In this document: positions 1 to 11,478 of the stretch, piece after piece
Layout: each line of letters starts with the position of its first letter
How positions within the stretch are numbered: the stretch's first letter is position 1
Assembly: GCA_022316685.1 (NCBI GenBank)
Contig: JAKJHU010000057.1
Coordinates: 1,116,001-1,180,000 of the forward strand
Direction: 5' to 3'
From: Progne subis subis
Lineage: Eukaryota > Chordata > Aves > Passeriformes > Hirundinidae
Length of the DNA: 64,000 nucleotides
Program-made: the position numbers and the translations under genes
The notes under the pieces: generated by a model
The model's database searches: none
Told to the model about the DNA's origin: nothing
What the model saw: only the letters and a program-made list of their open reading frames with translations

Positions 1-372
1 TACATTCATTGTAGATTCTTCATATCAGTCCTGGATCTAAAATGAATACAGCGTCTCTAAGCCTGACTGAGATGAAACCAAAGCAAGACTGCTCTGGGTA
101 GCATGATTCCCTGCTACAATTCTCTAAGAACTGCCTTCATCCTTACCGGCCTCTTTCACAAGACCATGTACAGTTATGCACTCTAATATATCTATTCTAT
201 CAAAGCCAATTTACAAATGAAACTTTGAGAGACTTGCAGACCAAAATGAGAACAACTCAAGGTATCTCACACTTTTTCCATCAACTGTATCCTCTGCTTA
301 AAGAAGACCCATTCTGGAGAAGAGGTCCTTTTAAATCCCAGACAAAAATATTTGACAAATTTCATTAAAGAC

Positions 373-407
<35 letters not shown>

Positions 408-517
408 CAAGTAAATAGAGAGAGAAAGAAGTTATAAATTAACTTGTTGACATAACTGCAATGAAGTGGTACATATTGTACCACCATTTTCATGATCTAC
501 AACTTCAGCTCTGTTAC
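1..517 (-). other. TTN: TTN intron 4 (partial)
   Basis: Non-coding between the exon 4 donor and the window edge. It contains a run of 30 T at 375-404 and nothing else recognised. Confidence 0.8.
375..404 (+). repeat. Poly-T run, 30 bases
   Basis: Uninterrupted T on the plus strand, so A in the titin sense. It may be the tail of a decayed retroposon, but no element body is recognisable beside it. Confidence 0.9.
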
Positions 518-805
518 CTTGAATTAGCAACTCAGCTGTTGAAGTCGCACGTCCCACACTATTTGTGGCATTTACAGAATAGGTGCCGGAGTCTTCAGGA
601 TATGCTTCTGCAATAATTAAGCTGTAAAGGTCTCCTTCTTGTAAAATTTTAAAATCGGGGGAACTTTTAATTTCTACTCCGTCCCGATAGAACTTCACCA
701 CAGGTGTAGGGATTCCAGTCACTCTCACGTCAAGTCGAACTTGACTTCCTTGTCTTGCAGTCATGCTCTGTAGTCGTTGTGAGAAGTTTGGTGGCGCTGT
801 TCCAG
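518..805 (-). CDS. TTN: TTN exon 4: Ig domain Z2
   Basis: The 288-nt exon begins after an acceptor reading TGTAG and ends CAAG|GTAAC, with phase 1 on both sides. It encodes the A-P-P-N-F-S-Q start of Z2, the V-K-F-Y-R-D-G turn and the E-D-S-G-T-Y-S-V-N-A F strand. The next exon would follow inside a glycine codon. No break is seen. The reading frame stays open briefly past the donor, but the donor is strong and in the titin position. Confidence 0.97.
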
Positions 806-3800
806 CTACATTTTTATTGAAGAAGTAAATAGAAAAACAATAATGTCTGTTAAAAAGACCGGCAAATACCAGATACTTTCATTACTAGAGGCGCATGAGG
901 TCTATTTCTGCTTCACATGCTCCTGACAGAGGATAGTACTTTCTGAAACATTCAAAATATTATTTCTGATTGGAAACATTTCTAGAATTACAGATACATT
1001 GTTTGTAACCATAGGCATAAAGCACAGTCTCTTGGTATGGCTCTTTATGTGACTTATTCTGTTAAATACCATTAGATATCTCCATCCTGAAGAACTTCAT
1101 CCTTTCTTTCATGGGCAGTTTCAATGTAGCCAGTAGGACAGACCATAAGGACCTACATGTATAAAGGCTGAGCCAGAAGCTTGTAATCATGAATAAGATT
1201 TTGAGATATCAAGATTAAACCTTATACAGTTAAAATGTAAAGGACACTGTTGGACATTACTGGTGAGAGCACATGCTGAATTCTAGACTGCTTTCGGAAA
1301 AGAAATGTGATTTGCCATTTTTTTGCTAATCGTGTACTTGAAACCTGAACTATTTCATTATGTTTTACTCTTCCATCACTCCCTCACACTGGTAGCAGAC
1401 AGAGCTGCCTTTCTTCAGCTGCTCTGTACCTGTGACAAGCAGCTCAGCAGTACTAGTTGCTTGCCCAGATCCATTGGTGGCTTGCACAGTGTATCTCCCG
1501 CTGTTGGCTTCTGTCACGGTGGGGATCACCAGTCTAGCGCGGCCATCACTAAACGAGATCTGCACACCGGGCAGAGTTGCAGCAGAGAGAACCTGGCCAT
1601 CCCGATACCAGTTCACCTCAGGAACTGGGAAACCTACAGAAAAAGGAAGACAAATGGAGATTAAGCCATTATGAAATGCCAGACATAAAAAATTACCAGG
1701 ATGCACACTCATGCATACACAGTTGTGGGGGAGCATAATGCCACAGGCACAGATATATGTCCAGTGGCACAGTGGCAAAGGAATTTGTTTTTAGAAAGGT
1801 CTCTAAAATGCACAGCACAATAGGGCGCCTGTGCTGGCTCCTGTGTTTAGTAAATCACTTCAATAATGAGAGGACTGTAGCATTTAGCAGTCTTATTAAG
1901 TTATAGAAGTTCATCAAAATCACAAGGAGGATGAATTAATTCATATGAGATATTTTTAAAATTTATTTTCTTGTATCTAAGTAGGATTGCTTATTGCTAG
2001 CATATTTACCCAGTCCAATAATCTGTAGATAATGTAAATATCAGTACATCCAACAAAATGGAGCACATGCTCTAACACTACTATGGCTTTAAAAAACAAA
2101 GTGACAGAAAAAGTGACTGCTGCAGACATTAAAATCAAATGCTAAGAAAGTTTTGGGGGTTTTAATTTCTTTTTCTGGAATCTTTTGAGTTTGATCAACA
2201 ACAGTCATCTGGAATCAACCGTTGTTCAAATACATTATTCTTTTTTGCCAGGGTCATGAGCAAGAGTCTTTGGGTCAGAAAAATTTCAATTATACCAACA
2301 GCTGATTTTTGGTTTTAATTGGTGATTATAGATTCCCTGCAGAAATTCTCTTCTCAGTGTTCTACTCAGCCAAATATATTGAGCAACTTAAATTCATTTG
2401 ATGAACAAGTAAAATTCTTATATGAACCACATATGGCAAACAGGTAATTTAAGGAGATGGTTCCAGCTCACAATCTTTTTCAAAGTCCTAGAACATAATT
2501 TCTTCAAAATTAAAATCCTCGCAAATTCACTTCATGTATATCTCCACTCACTGTTGCACTGCGTGGAGGCTCAGAAAGAGATCTGGGATTACATTAACAG
2601 CTGAATTAATTTTCCCAGTTCTAATGTCTGTGGTTTGGAAAACTCCAGGTCCACAGAATTCTGCTTCCTTTCTAGTGTATCCTTCCTATAAACCAAATAA
2701 ATTGTTGGGGAATTTAATGTGCCAGGAAAATGTCTGTGTGAGACTGAAGTGAAAGAGAAGCTGGTATGTAAATTGAAGCTTTCACTGGTTCACTGCAGTC
2801 TCATCAGACTTGGTTAGGAAAGTTCAAAATCTTACTCACAGTAAAGCAGTGATATATACAGAAAGGTAAAACAGAAACTCACACAGAAAGAAAATGAGGA
2901 CAGTTTTAGAGAGGATTAGAAATCAAAAGGGCAAAAGTACATTTGGGCATTGTTAATTTCACAGATGGGAAGTTATCAAACCGTCCTGATGGAATGGTAT
3001 AATTCAATTTTGTGCTTTTGGTGTCGGGAAACTTTGACATTATCATCATAAACAGAGTATATAGCAGGCCCCAGTGATTTCATTCAGATCTGTGTGCCTT
3101 CAATATTTGTGAAAATTAGTTTAAAAATGTTTTAAGCTAGGCAACCCTCAAAACATGTTCTCAAAAGTGAATTTCTTGAAACCTGTCAAAAGTTTCATTT
3201 TCTTGCGGTGGTATTATATGATGATTAACAAATGCGGGAGTTTCTGTGGCAGGTTGAAAAGGTCTGCACCATTAAAATGGAGTCTATTTTGATGTCTCAC
3301 ACTGTGGTGTACAAGAGATACAAAGCTAGAAGCCATTTGAGAAATCTGAGCCCAAGTTTATATTAAAAACTTAACTCCACAAATTTACTAGCACTCTGCT
3401 AGTCCCAGGTCACAGATCTGGGTAAGATCTAACTCAGATTATAGATGTATGTGCCTGGTCTATATGGAGTAGGGATTTACTTCTACATGTCCCAAATACA
3501 CTATGATTTGACTGTTAATTGTTGGGACAATCTATTTTAATTTTAAAACTGTCCTTGAGGTTTTTTGAACATTAATGCCAAAAAGAAGAAAATCAACCTG
3601 AAGTGTCTCAAATTGACCACTTAAGTAATTGAATTCAATAAGATTCTCCTGACAGTGATGTGGGAGGGACTGCCAACTTGTGTATGATATGTGCACTGCT
3701 TTCAAAAATAAGCACTATGTAAAGTCTGTGTTGCACAGCGAAACAGCTGAAAATACCAGTTCAAAAAAAGGTAAGCAGTGCACAGGTTAATTCTTTATGA

Positions 3801-5802
3801 AAAAATTCAAACTTGATCAGTACTGTGGAGACATGAGCTTGACACCGTTCTAATGCCAATAACACACCTGGCTTTTTTATCTCATGACTCCTCAGTTACC
3901 CAGTAGGACTCCCCCTGTAACAGTGTCCTGGGTGCTCTGGCATTTGCTGCTCTTAATAACAGGGGGTTTACCTTCTGTGCTTTCTGTTACATTCTGGCTA
4001 TATTCATCTGATAACAACCCTTTGTACTGTAACACTTGATTCACAGTCTAATACAGCAGCACAATTCATTTGTTCCTGTTTACACACAACAAAATTGCAT
4101 TTCAGATGGTTCCTAAGCTCTTCTTGATACCCTTAGATTAACTGAGCTCCTCACATTTGAACTGTATTAATACTTGACTTGTATATAATAAACCAGTGTT
4201 ATTAGAGATAGAGAAAGATTCTGATTTTTAAACACACAATAATTCATTGCAGATAGAAAGGGTAGACATTACAGCAGGATAAAGCTGTGGAGTCCTTTAT
4301 TTATGCAATTAGTTACAGTAAAAAAACTTTTCCTGTTTTTTATGCTGTAGAAAAACTAAATGCCAAGCCACTGTCAGATCTCTCAAACCTGGAGGACATT
4401 TTTAGGGCAGGAAAGATATACCAGAATCTCACAATGTGAAAAAAACCTAACAAGAGGTTGACTCACAAGGTATTTGAGACTAACCTACAAATATGGCATA
4501 TGCTATTAGAAATACTGCTGTCTCTTCACTTAGTAAGAAATCAAGTTCCTCTGCCAAGTACTCCATAACATCACACAAATGAAATTAGCCAAAATCACAC
4601 ATTGAATAATAACACAAGCATCCTAACTTTTTCTGATGATATTTTTAGATATTCATTAAGTATTGTAAAAGCGGAAAAACATTTCACAGAAAATTTACAG
4701 TGTAGAGCAAAAAGAGAAAATCAGGGCAATTAACTGAAGAATAAGGGCCTAATAATAGAACATGGCATGAAAAAATGTCACAGATGGAGGCTGCAGGACA
4801 TGTTCAAACACCTTGTGTGAGCCAGTGCTATGCAAAGGGACCAAGGGATGAAATACATGGACTAGAGATGTCAGAGATCTTTATAGTTGCACAGATCATG
4901 TGTTTGCACCTGTCACAGAGCATCTGAGTAGTGCTTCATGGTATGTGGATCATCACATTGCTAATGCCTGTAAGACAATATAATTCCACCAGCAGGGACA
5001 CATGTCATTTCTCCTTAGTCACTGCCGAGGTCAGAGACACTCTTAGAACAGGGTGTTGGGTCTCTGGTAATGTTATCTCGGGGGTTTGCATGGCATCTCG
5101 CACAAGATAGGGCATTTGAGTGGTAGGTAGACAGGAGAAATCAGGTATTCTTTAAACTGAGTACCTTTAAATTGCATAGGCAACTTAAATTATATTAATC
5201 CAGTCTTGTGCTACCGTCATGATCACCATACACATCTATTTTTTAGGATACTAAATTTCTACCCTCTTCAGTGGCCAGTTGGGCCTAGATTTTGTGCTTT
5301 TAATCTCCCTCCTAGAACTCTGGAATTAAGTAAATTTAAGGGCACAGAAAGCAGAAATACAGCTTAGCTAGAGTAAAGCTTAGCAAAAGGTCTTGGAAGA
5401 ACTAGCATAAACCCTGCTTTTTGCACCCTGACTTCTTATTTTGCCCAGTCATCATCCACATGAGATTATTCTCTCTGGAGCCACATTAAGTTCCCTTATT
5501 AGCACAGTATGCATTTTTATGCGTATACATTTAAATGTGCTGCTCAGCACTCTATGATATGGATATATATCCATATTTCAGCACTCATCTTTATGGATAC
5601 ATGCCAGATGATGATCTGTGAAAAGTGTCATCATTTTTCTTAGCATAAACATTAGGAAATAAATTAATGTTAAACAATAATAAATCTTGGAAAAATGAAT
5701 CAAAACCTTACCACTAATATGAGCCTCAAAGGTTGCGGCACTACCCTCCAGTGCCACAACACTTTGTAAGGGCTGTGTAAATGTTGGTGCTTTCGTCGTC
5801 AT
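518..5802 (-). CDS. TTN: Titin N-terminus (overview; three coding exons, gene continues left)
   Basis: Three exons (5802-5712, 1633-1430, 805-518) splice in frame, all through phase-1 junctions, into 194 codons plus one base. The product holds two immunoglobulin I-set domains: Z1 (about residues 6-97) and Z2 (about 104-192). It starts with M-T-T-K-A-P-T-F-T-Q, as titin does. In the family this pair sits at the edge of the sarcomeric Z-disc and is clamped by telethonin (TCAP). Neither domain has the usual Ig cysteine pair, as is known for Z1 and Z2. The remaining titin exons lie left of position 1. CCDC141 lies upstream on the same strand. Confidence 0.97.
806..1429 (-). other. TTN: TTN intron 3
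   Basis: 624 bp bounded by GT and AG on the minus strand. No coding or repeat feature seen. Confidence 0.9.
1430..1633 (-). CDS. TTN: TTN exon 3: C-terminal two thirds of Ig domain Z1
   Basis: The exon is 204 nt, phase 1 to 1. The acceptor is TTTTTCTGTAG and the donor ACAG|GTACAG. It encodes F-P-V-P-E-V-N-W-Y-R-D-G-Q through S-T-A-E-L-L-V-T, including the N-S-G-R-Y-T-V-Q-A F strand of Z1. The glycine at each junction is split 1+2, which matches exons 2 and 4 exactly. Confidence 0.97.
1634..5711 (-). other. TTN: TTN intron 2
   Basis: 4.1 kb of AT-rich sequence without convincing coding potential. The few short open frames lack splice-site support. Confidence 0.9.
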
Positions 5803-5815
5803 CTTTACAGGCACT
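5712..5815 (-). CDS. TTN: TTN exon 2: start codon and first strands of Ig domain Z1
   Basis: The exon starts after a long pyrimidine tract and TGCAG at 5816. It has 13 nt of leader, then the ATG at 5802-5800 and 91 coding nt, ending AGTG|GTAAGG. It encodes M-T-T-K-A-P-T-F-T-Q-P-L-Q-S and A-T-F-E-A-H-I-S. The ATG is chosen because it gives the known titin start. The 13-nt leader is open in the same frame upstream (R-V-P-V-K before M), which would allow an in-frame 5' extension. Confidence 0.97.
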
Positions 5816-7854
5816 CTGCAAGCAAAAAAAAAAAAAACAACAAACATAATTAGATGTCAATGGTGAAAATGTTATATCTACACGCAAGATTTTTAAGAAC
5901 ATTTGTAATTCTTCTCTGAACAATTTCCTCTTCTCAGTTTTAAATCAGAACAATCTGGTGAAATGAAAAAAATTGTGGGTTTTGACAAAGTTGTATAGCA
6001 AATTACTCTTGGAGCATGCTTGGCTGAATTGGATGGGAAACCATGATATATAGTGGAGCTGTACTTTGGCATTGACAGTATGCAGCAGGAGACAAGACTT
6101 ACTGTGTGACCTTCCACAGGTCATTCAGGCTGCCTCTCTTTGTTTATTAGCTTTTTTATCTGACAGGAAAAAAAATACCCCTGTATAATTTTTAAGAATA
6201 TTTTTCTGGTGCAAAATATTTGCAATTTGGGATGACGAGACAGCTAGGTCCCCAAAAAGCAACTGGAAGAAATGTGAAAGTCTACAATGTATTTGTAATA
6301 ATGCAATAGTGTATTACTAATGAATGAATAATAATAAATACTAATATTAATAAATATTGCATTATTAATAATGCAATAATGCCAAAAATACCAAGAGATT
6401 CTATTTTAAAAAGCACTCTGTAAGTAGTGAATAATTTCACTTTACAGAAGCAAATTGGCATTAAAGATGCAGATAAATTTCTCCTCTTTCTTAGAGAGTA
6501 TCTCAGTGGAGTTTTGAATATGGGAAGACAGCCACTTTCGAAATGTGAGCTAGGATATAAAATAGCCACTGACATTGATGGCTTGAACAACTGCAAAGCC
6601 ATGTGAAATCTGAAAGAAAATTTGCTTTCTCTTGCTATGACACAAGATCCTACTTTGAAATAACACACTGCCACTAGAAAAACTTGTGTGTTGGTATCTT
6701 ATATTTGGATGACCTATTTATTTCCTGATGTTGAAATGTGCAATTTTTAAAAAGGTAGCTATTATCTTCATAATATTATCATACATCCATTACTTTTTTT
6801 CCTCATTAAAATTTCCACTGAGAGCATATCTGGTCTCAACGAACAGGCCAACCCCACAATATTTCAAGCCAATCTCACATATTTACATCCATTTAATTTG
6901 CCTTTTTGCCTGATTTTCAGAGAATTAAATAATAAATTAATTAAAATGAAATTAAATAAATTAAAAATGAGAAAGTGAAGTTTCTTTCACTATGAGTCAA
7001 ATTTATTCTACCTCTCACAGGGGTGAAAAGTCTTTGTTACATTGGCTACTTCACAGAAATCAGGGTCTTGCTGCATACATGCAATAAGAGCATAGGGGCA
7101 GAACTGGATATTGTATTGGGATTTTCAGGTTCAGTGTTCTGACTATGTTTTGAAGCTCCGCTAAAATAAATGGAAATAATTTTGCAATACAATTAAACAT
7201 TAATCAGAGCTCATATATATGTAGTTTCCAGAGATCAGAAATAATTTCATTAAGAAGAATTTCCATGGAGCTCCCACAAGTTTCTATATTTCATTGTCCA
7301 AGCAAATTCTAGTGATGAAGATCTGATCTTATAAGGCTTCTTGTATAATTAGAACTGAAAGTATGCATCTAAAATGTCATGTTCCAGAAATAACCTTTGG
7401 AGCCATGAATGACAGCAGACAAGTGTTCCAGAGCTGCCATGCAACTGATACCTTAGCAGTTGTTTTCCTTAAAAAGTCATCAGCGCTTAGCTGATACCAT
7501 GTGCATTTTATCAGAGCTATTCTTGGAGCTTCTCAGTTTATCTCTCAGCAGCATAACCTTGAACACTCCCAGCAGAAAAGAGTTTTTAAGTTAAGCACAT
7601 GTTTCCATGCACTTTTAAACTCTTAATTTATGTAGTCTTTAACAATAAAATACACTGGAAAAAACGTTTTTGTTGAGAGTTATCAAAGCTTACTCTAGAA
7701 ATTAAGGATATAACCTTGACAGAGAATTTAAGTGTTTCATGTCTATACCCTGAAATCTATAACCCCCATGAGAAAATTTATAAATAATAGATTGTATCAG
7801 AATTATTAATGACTGATAAAAGACTTATTACACCAGCAGAAACATGCTACTAAC
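5816..7854 (-). other. TTN: TTN intron 1
   Basis: About 2.0 kb between predicted exon 1 and exon 2. It contains a 24-bp perfect AT-rich palindrome at 6355-6378 in an ATTA/AATA-rich stretch (6296-6380). No coding signal seen. Confidence 0.7.
6355..6378. repeat. 24-bp perfect palindrome
   Basis: The sequence around TGCATTATTAATAATGCA is self-complementary over 24 bp with no spacer. It lies in TTN intron 1 and is AT-rich, so chance is a serious alternative. Confidence 0.85.
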
Positions 7855-7978
7855 CTGATCTCTCAAAGTGCCTGCAAGAGTGGGCTAAGCCCAACGAAAT
7901 CTTCTTGAACGACGTCCTTATCCAGAGTAAGATTTTTTTAGACAATCCCAGCATGAGAATTGAAGAGCCTCTAATCAT
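7855..7978 (-). other. Upstream ORF in the TTN leader (exon 1 part)
   Basis: An ATG at 7978-7976 opens a frame that stays open to the exon 1 donor. Across the splice to exon 2 it runs G-A-G, T-G-C, C-T-G, then stops at TAA (5807-5805), two bases before the titin ATG. The peptide would be 44 residues, beginning M-I-R-G-S-S. The start context is poor (T at -3, A at +4), so most ribosomes should scan past it. It depends on the predicted exon 1 structure. Confidence 0.5.
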
Positions 7979-8020
7979 AAAAACAAAACTACACAGTCTT
8001 GACAGTGTAGTTTTGTTTTT
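7979..8020. repeat. Perfect 16-bp inverted repeat in the predicted TTN leader
   Basis: The arms at 7979-7994 and 8005-8020 are exact reverse complements. Inside the 10-bp centre, three further bases can pair around a dinucleotide tip after one A-A mismatch. In RNA this forms a stable hairpin with a U- and A-rich base. It ends directly before an upstream ATG. Confidence 0.9.
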
Positions 8021-8089
8021 TGCAATCCCTACACCCGAGGCGAGGCGGGGAATGCACGACTGCTCAGAAGTGCTAACATAGTTGTTTCG

Positions 8090-8098
8090 CTTTATATA
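8090..8098 (-). promoter_or_regulatory. TTN: TATA box of the TTN promoter
   Basis: On the minus strand the sequence reads TATATAAAG, placed about 235 bp before the predicted exon 1 donor. A start about 30 bp downstream falls near 8060-8068. The surrounding 200 bp has more CpG than the rest of the window. A TATA promoter fits a strongly expressed muscle gene. Confidence 0.6.
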
Positions 8099-8146
8099 CC
8101 CCAGCTCTACTGACAGTTCTGCCTCATCATGTCAGTGCCAGTTCTG

Positions 8147-8151
8147 ATTGG
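8147..8151 (-). promoter_or_regulatory. CCAAT box upstream of the TTN TATA element
   Basis: The minus strand reads CCAAT about 50 bp upstream of the TATA box, near -80 from the predicted start. This is the usual distance for an NF-Y site. The function is inferred from motif and spacing only. Confidence 0.4.
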
Positions 8152-8205
8152 TTTCCTGAAAGAAAGCGTCTTGTGAGGGGGGATTCACTCTCTGCAACCG
8201 TACAC

Positions 8206-8211
8206 CACCTG
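8206..8211 (-). promoter_or_regulatory. E-box (CACCTG/CAGGTG) in the TTN promoter
   Basis: The hexamer CAGGTG, within AACAGGTGGT on the minus strand, lies about 140 bp upstream of the predicted TTN start. Myogenic bHLH factors bind such sites. Single E-boxes are common by chance, so this is only supportive. Confidence 0.3.
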
Positions 8212-8799
8212 TTGGTTTTGACTGACAATGCTAATTTTGGAGGCACAAAAGGGATTCACTGAGGAAACCTCAGCCGTTCCAAAACTTTTGATTTATAATT
8301 CAATTTCGCTTACCAAGTGCAGTTTACATTACAAATTTCCTAATAGATAATCACAAGACAAAGAAAACAATAAAAAGCATTTTAGCAGGGCATATGGAAC
8401 AGTCATTGTATCAGTGAGATTCAGTCTTACTTTCATTATAAATCATCCTAGAAGCCACACCAAATGCATATGTCAATCACCAGACTAAATAAGTAAGCTG
8501 AGCTCAGACAAGTGGTTGCACACTATTAGAATGCAGTATTTAAAGTATTTTTTCTGTAAATTTTAGTTCTAAAATTGTGTTTGGTAGTATTCAGATTTGG
8601 TACTCTAGGGTTGTTCTTGTTTCCCTCACAATTTTTCTATTGGATGTTCCAAGCAGTTAAGCATGATAAACAGTAGCATACAATGTGCAGAAACACAAAT
8701 TTTGTGAAAGTAAGTTGTCACAGACAAATACTGTCATTTTTAAGAAAGAAGATGTTAAGTCTAACAGTTTTTTTCTAGACTGGTGTAGTCCTTGTGCAG

Positions 8800-9307
8800 A
8801 CCTCAGACCATGGGATTTTTTATTGGTTTGTGAACTTCCACTAGACCAGCTTTGTCACTATGCAGCTAATTGTGCCTTTAGAGTGATTGCTTCTGAAACA
8901 GATATCAGAGTTAGAAGAATTACTCTAGTTTATGGCTGGAATGGGAGGTGTTTTACCACACCACCTCATCTGTCTGTTTCTATTCCTGCCTATCTAGCAA
9001 ACTCTATACGCACATATCTGGCACGTAAGACTGCTTCAAAATGCTTGTTTAAAATCAAATGTGCTTAGCTGGTTTGGTAAAAGGAGGAATCCAGTCTGCG
9101 GTTACAAAGTTCCACACTGAAAAGGACCTCTCTGAGAACTCCCAGAGAAGTAAACACAGATTGGAGTTTTGTACTATCAGCTTCACTTGTGTTTGGAAAC
9201 AACCCGAAGGGAACCTCCGGCAAGAGAGGCAGAAAACGCCAAGGAGAGGGAGAGAGTTTCACTGCAATGATTCCTGCAAGGGAGTATTAATGTTATAGTT
9301 TGCAGAT
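8800..9307 (-). other. Candidate terminal (3' UTR) exon for the orphan Ig transcript
   Basis: It starts after the best acceptor in the spacer left of 11479 and reaches an AATAAA at 8824-8819. If joined to exon 11479-11532, the split codon TG|A is a stop, so the exon would be wholly untranslated. Other acceptors (at about 9496 and 10609) give short different tails, so this is only one option. Confidence 0.25.
8819..8824 (-). terminator. Candidate polyadenylation signal AATAAA
   Basis: AATAAA on the minus strand about 730 bp upstream of the TTN start. It is useful only if the candidate terminal exon is real. Confidence 0.25.
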
Positions 9308-11478
9308 CTGAAAGAAATAAGAAATGACATATTGCTGTGATCTCATTAAATAACTTAAGAAATCTGACCCACCCTTTAACTTATCCATCCCATAAGGTGG
9401 CAACTTCATGGCTACTCTTGGCATACAGCAGTATCAACAGCAACAGCAGCTGGAGGAACAGTCTCTACACTGGAGCTACCTGAACCTCACAGTGACTGAA
9501 AGTCAGAGTACTACAGCTCATTTTTAATTTCTTGTTGCAAGTAGATTTCAGAGAGCCTAAGCACCCTGTACAAGACTTAGTATGACAGCAAATGCAACTC
9601 TATGCAATGAGGGAGAGGTCAAGATAGTCTGTGTTAAAAGACATAAAATGTCCAAAGAAACTTGTGTAAAGGGTATAAAATTTCTATTTCTAAACAGAGG
9701 CCTGCTAAATTAGCAGGCAGTTGTTTTTCTCTGTAGTTAAACACTTAAATAGTGAAAAATCAAACTTGAAGAAAAACAGTCTATTTGCAGACTTAAAAAA
9801 TACAGCCAGCTTAATGATGATGTTTATATCAAAAATTTAAAAAGTTTATGAACAAATGGTAATTTTAAAATGACAGGAATAGAAAACCTATCACTTTTCA
9901 AGTTTTGATATAGTGAGAAGTTCCTATGTTTCTATTTCCATCAAGTCAACCATGACTGATAACAATAAGAGGTAAAAGGGAAAAAATTCCTGCATTCAAA
10001 TACAAATATATTGTATTTTTAAAAATAAGTTCCTTCTTTTCTTTAACTTTTACATTTGGTTTTAGTCATCTGTTTCCATTCCAACAAAAGTTGGTACCTT
10101 CTTAGTTTTTTTTACTTTAAATACAGAAATTAAATTTTGGAAGAGTGGAATATTTATCTCATGTCCTCAAGGAAATATGAGTTATTTATCCTGCATACCT
10201 TCTGTCACATTGATATCACATGATTTCTACATGTTTTGTGTCACACAGTGTACTCACAAGAAAAATCAGAAGGATGACTTCAGTATTACTGTGTACCTAA
10301 GACACTGCTTGTAAAAATGACTCTATTTCTTTGCTCCAGCATAAAACAAAAAACAGATCCAGATAATGAAAAAGGCTTTGTTTTAAGGAAGACATTTAAA
10401 TTGGTAATAGTTATGAAAATTGCAACATCTGCTTCAGTCTGCTACTGCTTAAGGTGTAAACTCTATATTACCAATGTAAACATTGGTACATGTAGTACAT
10501 TATAGGCATGGTGTTTGCTGTCCTACATCCCCATAGAAGCAACAAAACAACCCAAAATATATTTATATATTGTATTGTTGAATTTCCAGTTTCCCAAGTA
10601 TACTTTAAGAAAAAAACTACTTTCCCTTCTCCCACCCACTTTCTTTAAACTTAGAAATAAATAAAATTTCTAAACAGTTAACCCACTAAATCCTGACTTC
10701 AAATCAAATCACATTTCCACCACCCTTATCAACTTCTGCTAATACTACAAACAGTACTTTGTAACAAAAACATGAGAACCTTAAATACAGGCTATAAATT
10801 GAATTATATGCACAAGAATATCCATGTTTGTCTGCTGCAACTGGCTTTTGAAAGGCTGCTGCCTTTCCAGGTGCTTTTGATTCTTATATCTGAGCCACTG
10901 TAATTGAAAATGCAGGATACATCAACCTTTTCTATGCAAACTAAAACCTGGTTGCAAAGAATTGTTATTGAAGAAGGCTCTGTCACTTGCTTCCAAAGTA
11001 CAAAGCAAAACAGAGGCATTAAATGAGTTTTGAAATTACTTTATCTGTTTCATATGGAAACAACTTACTGGAAACTGCAAATTATCAGTGTTTGTATTCA
11101 CTGACTCCATGTTGGTAGGAGTCTCTTATCTCCTTTGAAACACCTAAGAAGGAGATTTACAGATGTCACTTTCAACAAGTTTTCCTGGTATATTATTTCT
11201 TTGTGTATCATCCTCACAAGGAAGAATAAGGAAGAAAGAAAAACATTTATCTTTTCAACACTTCACTTTAGAGAGCAGGCCCTACTAACAACACCTGTCC
11301 CCTGAGTAAAGAATATACTTAAGTGTTCTATTTCCTTCCACAAAACAGTAATTAACATCATCGTACTGGGGACAGTCCTTAGAATTTAAGGATGCATATT
11401 TTTATCAATTTTAGAAACCTTTTAGTAAATCTATGGACATATATAATTTGTAAAATGAAAAGAAACTAATACACTTAC

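Larger units (their letters stand above)
7855..8065 (-). other. TTN: Predicted TTN exon 1 (non-coding leader)
   Basis: The left edge is a good donor, CAG|GTTAGT. The right edge is approximate, set about 30 bp downstream of the TATA element. The length of about 210 nt suits the non-coding first exon of titin. It contains a 16-bp hairpin and an upstream ORF. Joined to exon 2 it leaves the titin ATG as the start of the long reading frame. The transcription start is inferred, not observed. Confidence 0.6.
8100..11478. other. Region upstream of TTN, no firm gene
   Basis: It holds the upstream TTN promoter. On the minus strand a strong acceptor, TTATTTCTTTCAG, ends at 9308, and an AATAAA lies at 8824-8819. 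Together these could bound a terminal exon of about 500 nt for the Ig exons further right. Open frames on the plus strand here (8685-9068 and about 9409-9525) lack support. Confidence 0.5.

Noticed and set aside
1323..1674. Plus-strand open frames over TTN exon 3
   Set aside because: They are antisense shadows of a firm titin exon and show no gene features of their own.
8685..9068. 127-codon plus-strand frame upstream of TTN
   Set aside because: It starts at a GTG and has no splice, promoter or family signal. It is best explained as chance in the spacer.
9409..9525. Plus-strand ATG frame rich in glutamine (Q-Q-Y-Q-Q-Q-Q-Q-L)
   Set aside because: Short (38 codons), made by a CAACAGCAACAGCAG repeat. 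An upstream acceptor-like AG exists but no partner exon was found.
10804..11019. 71-codon minus-strand frame as the end of the orphan Ig transcript
   Set aside because: No acceptor in the required phase leads into it.
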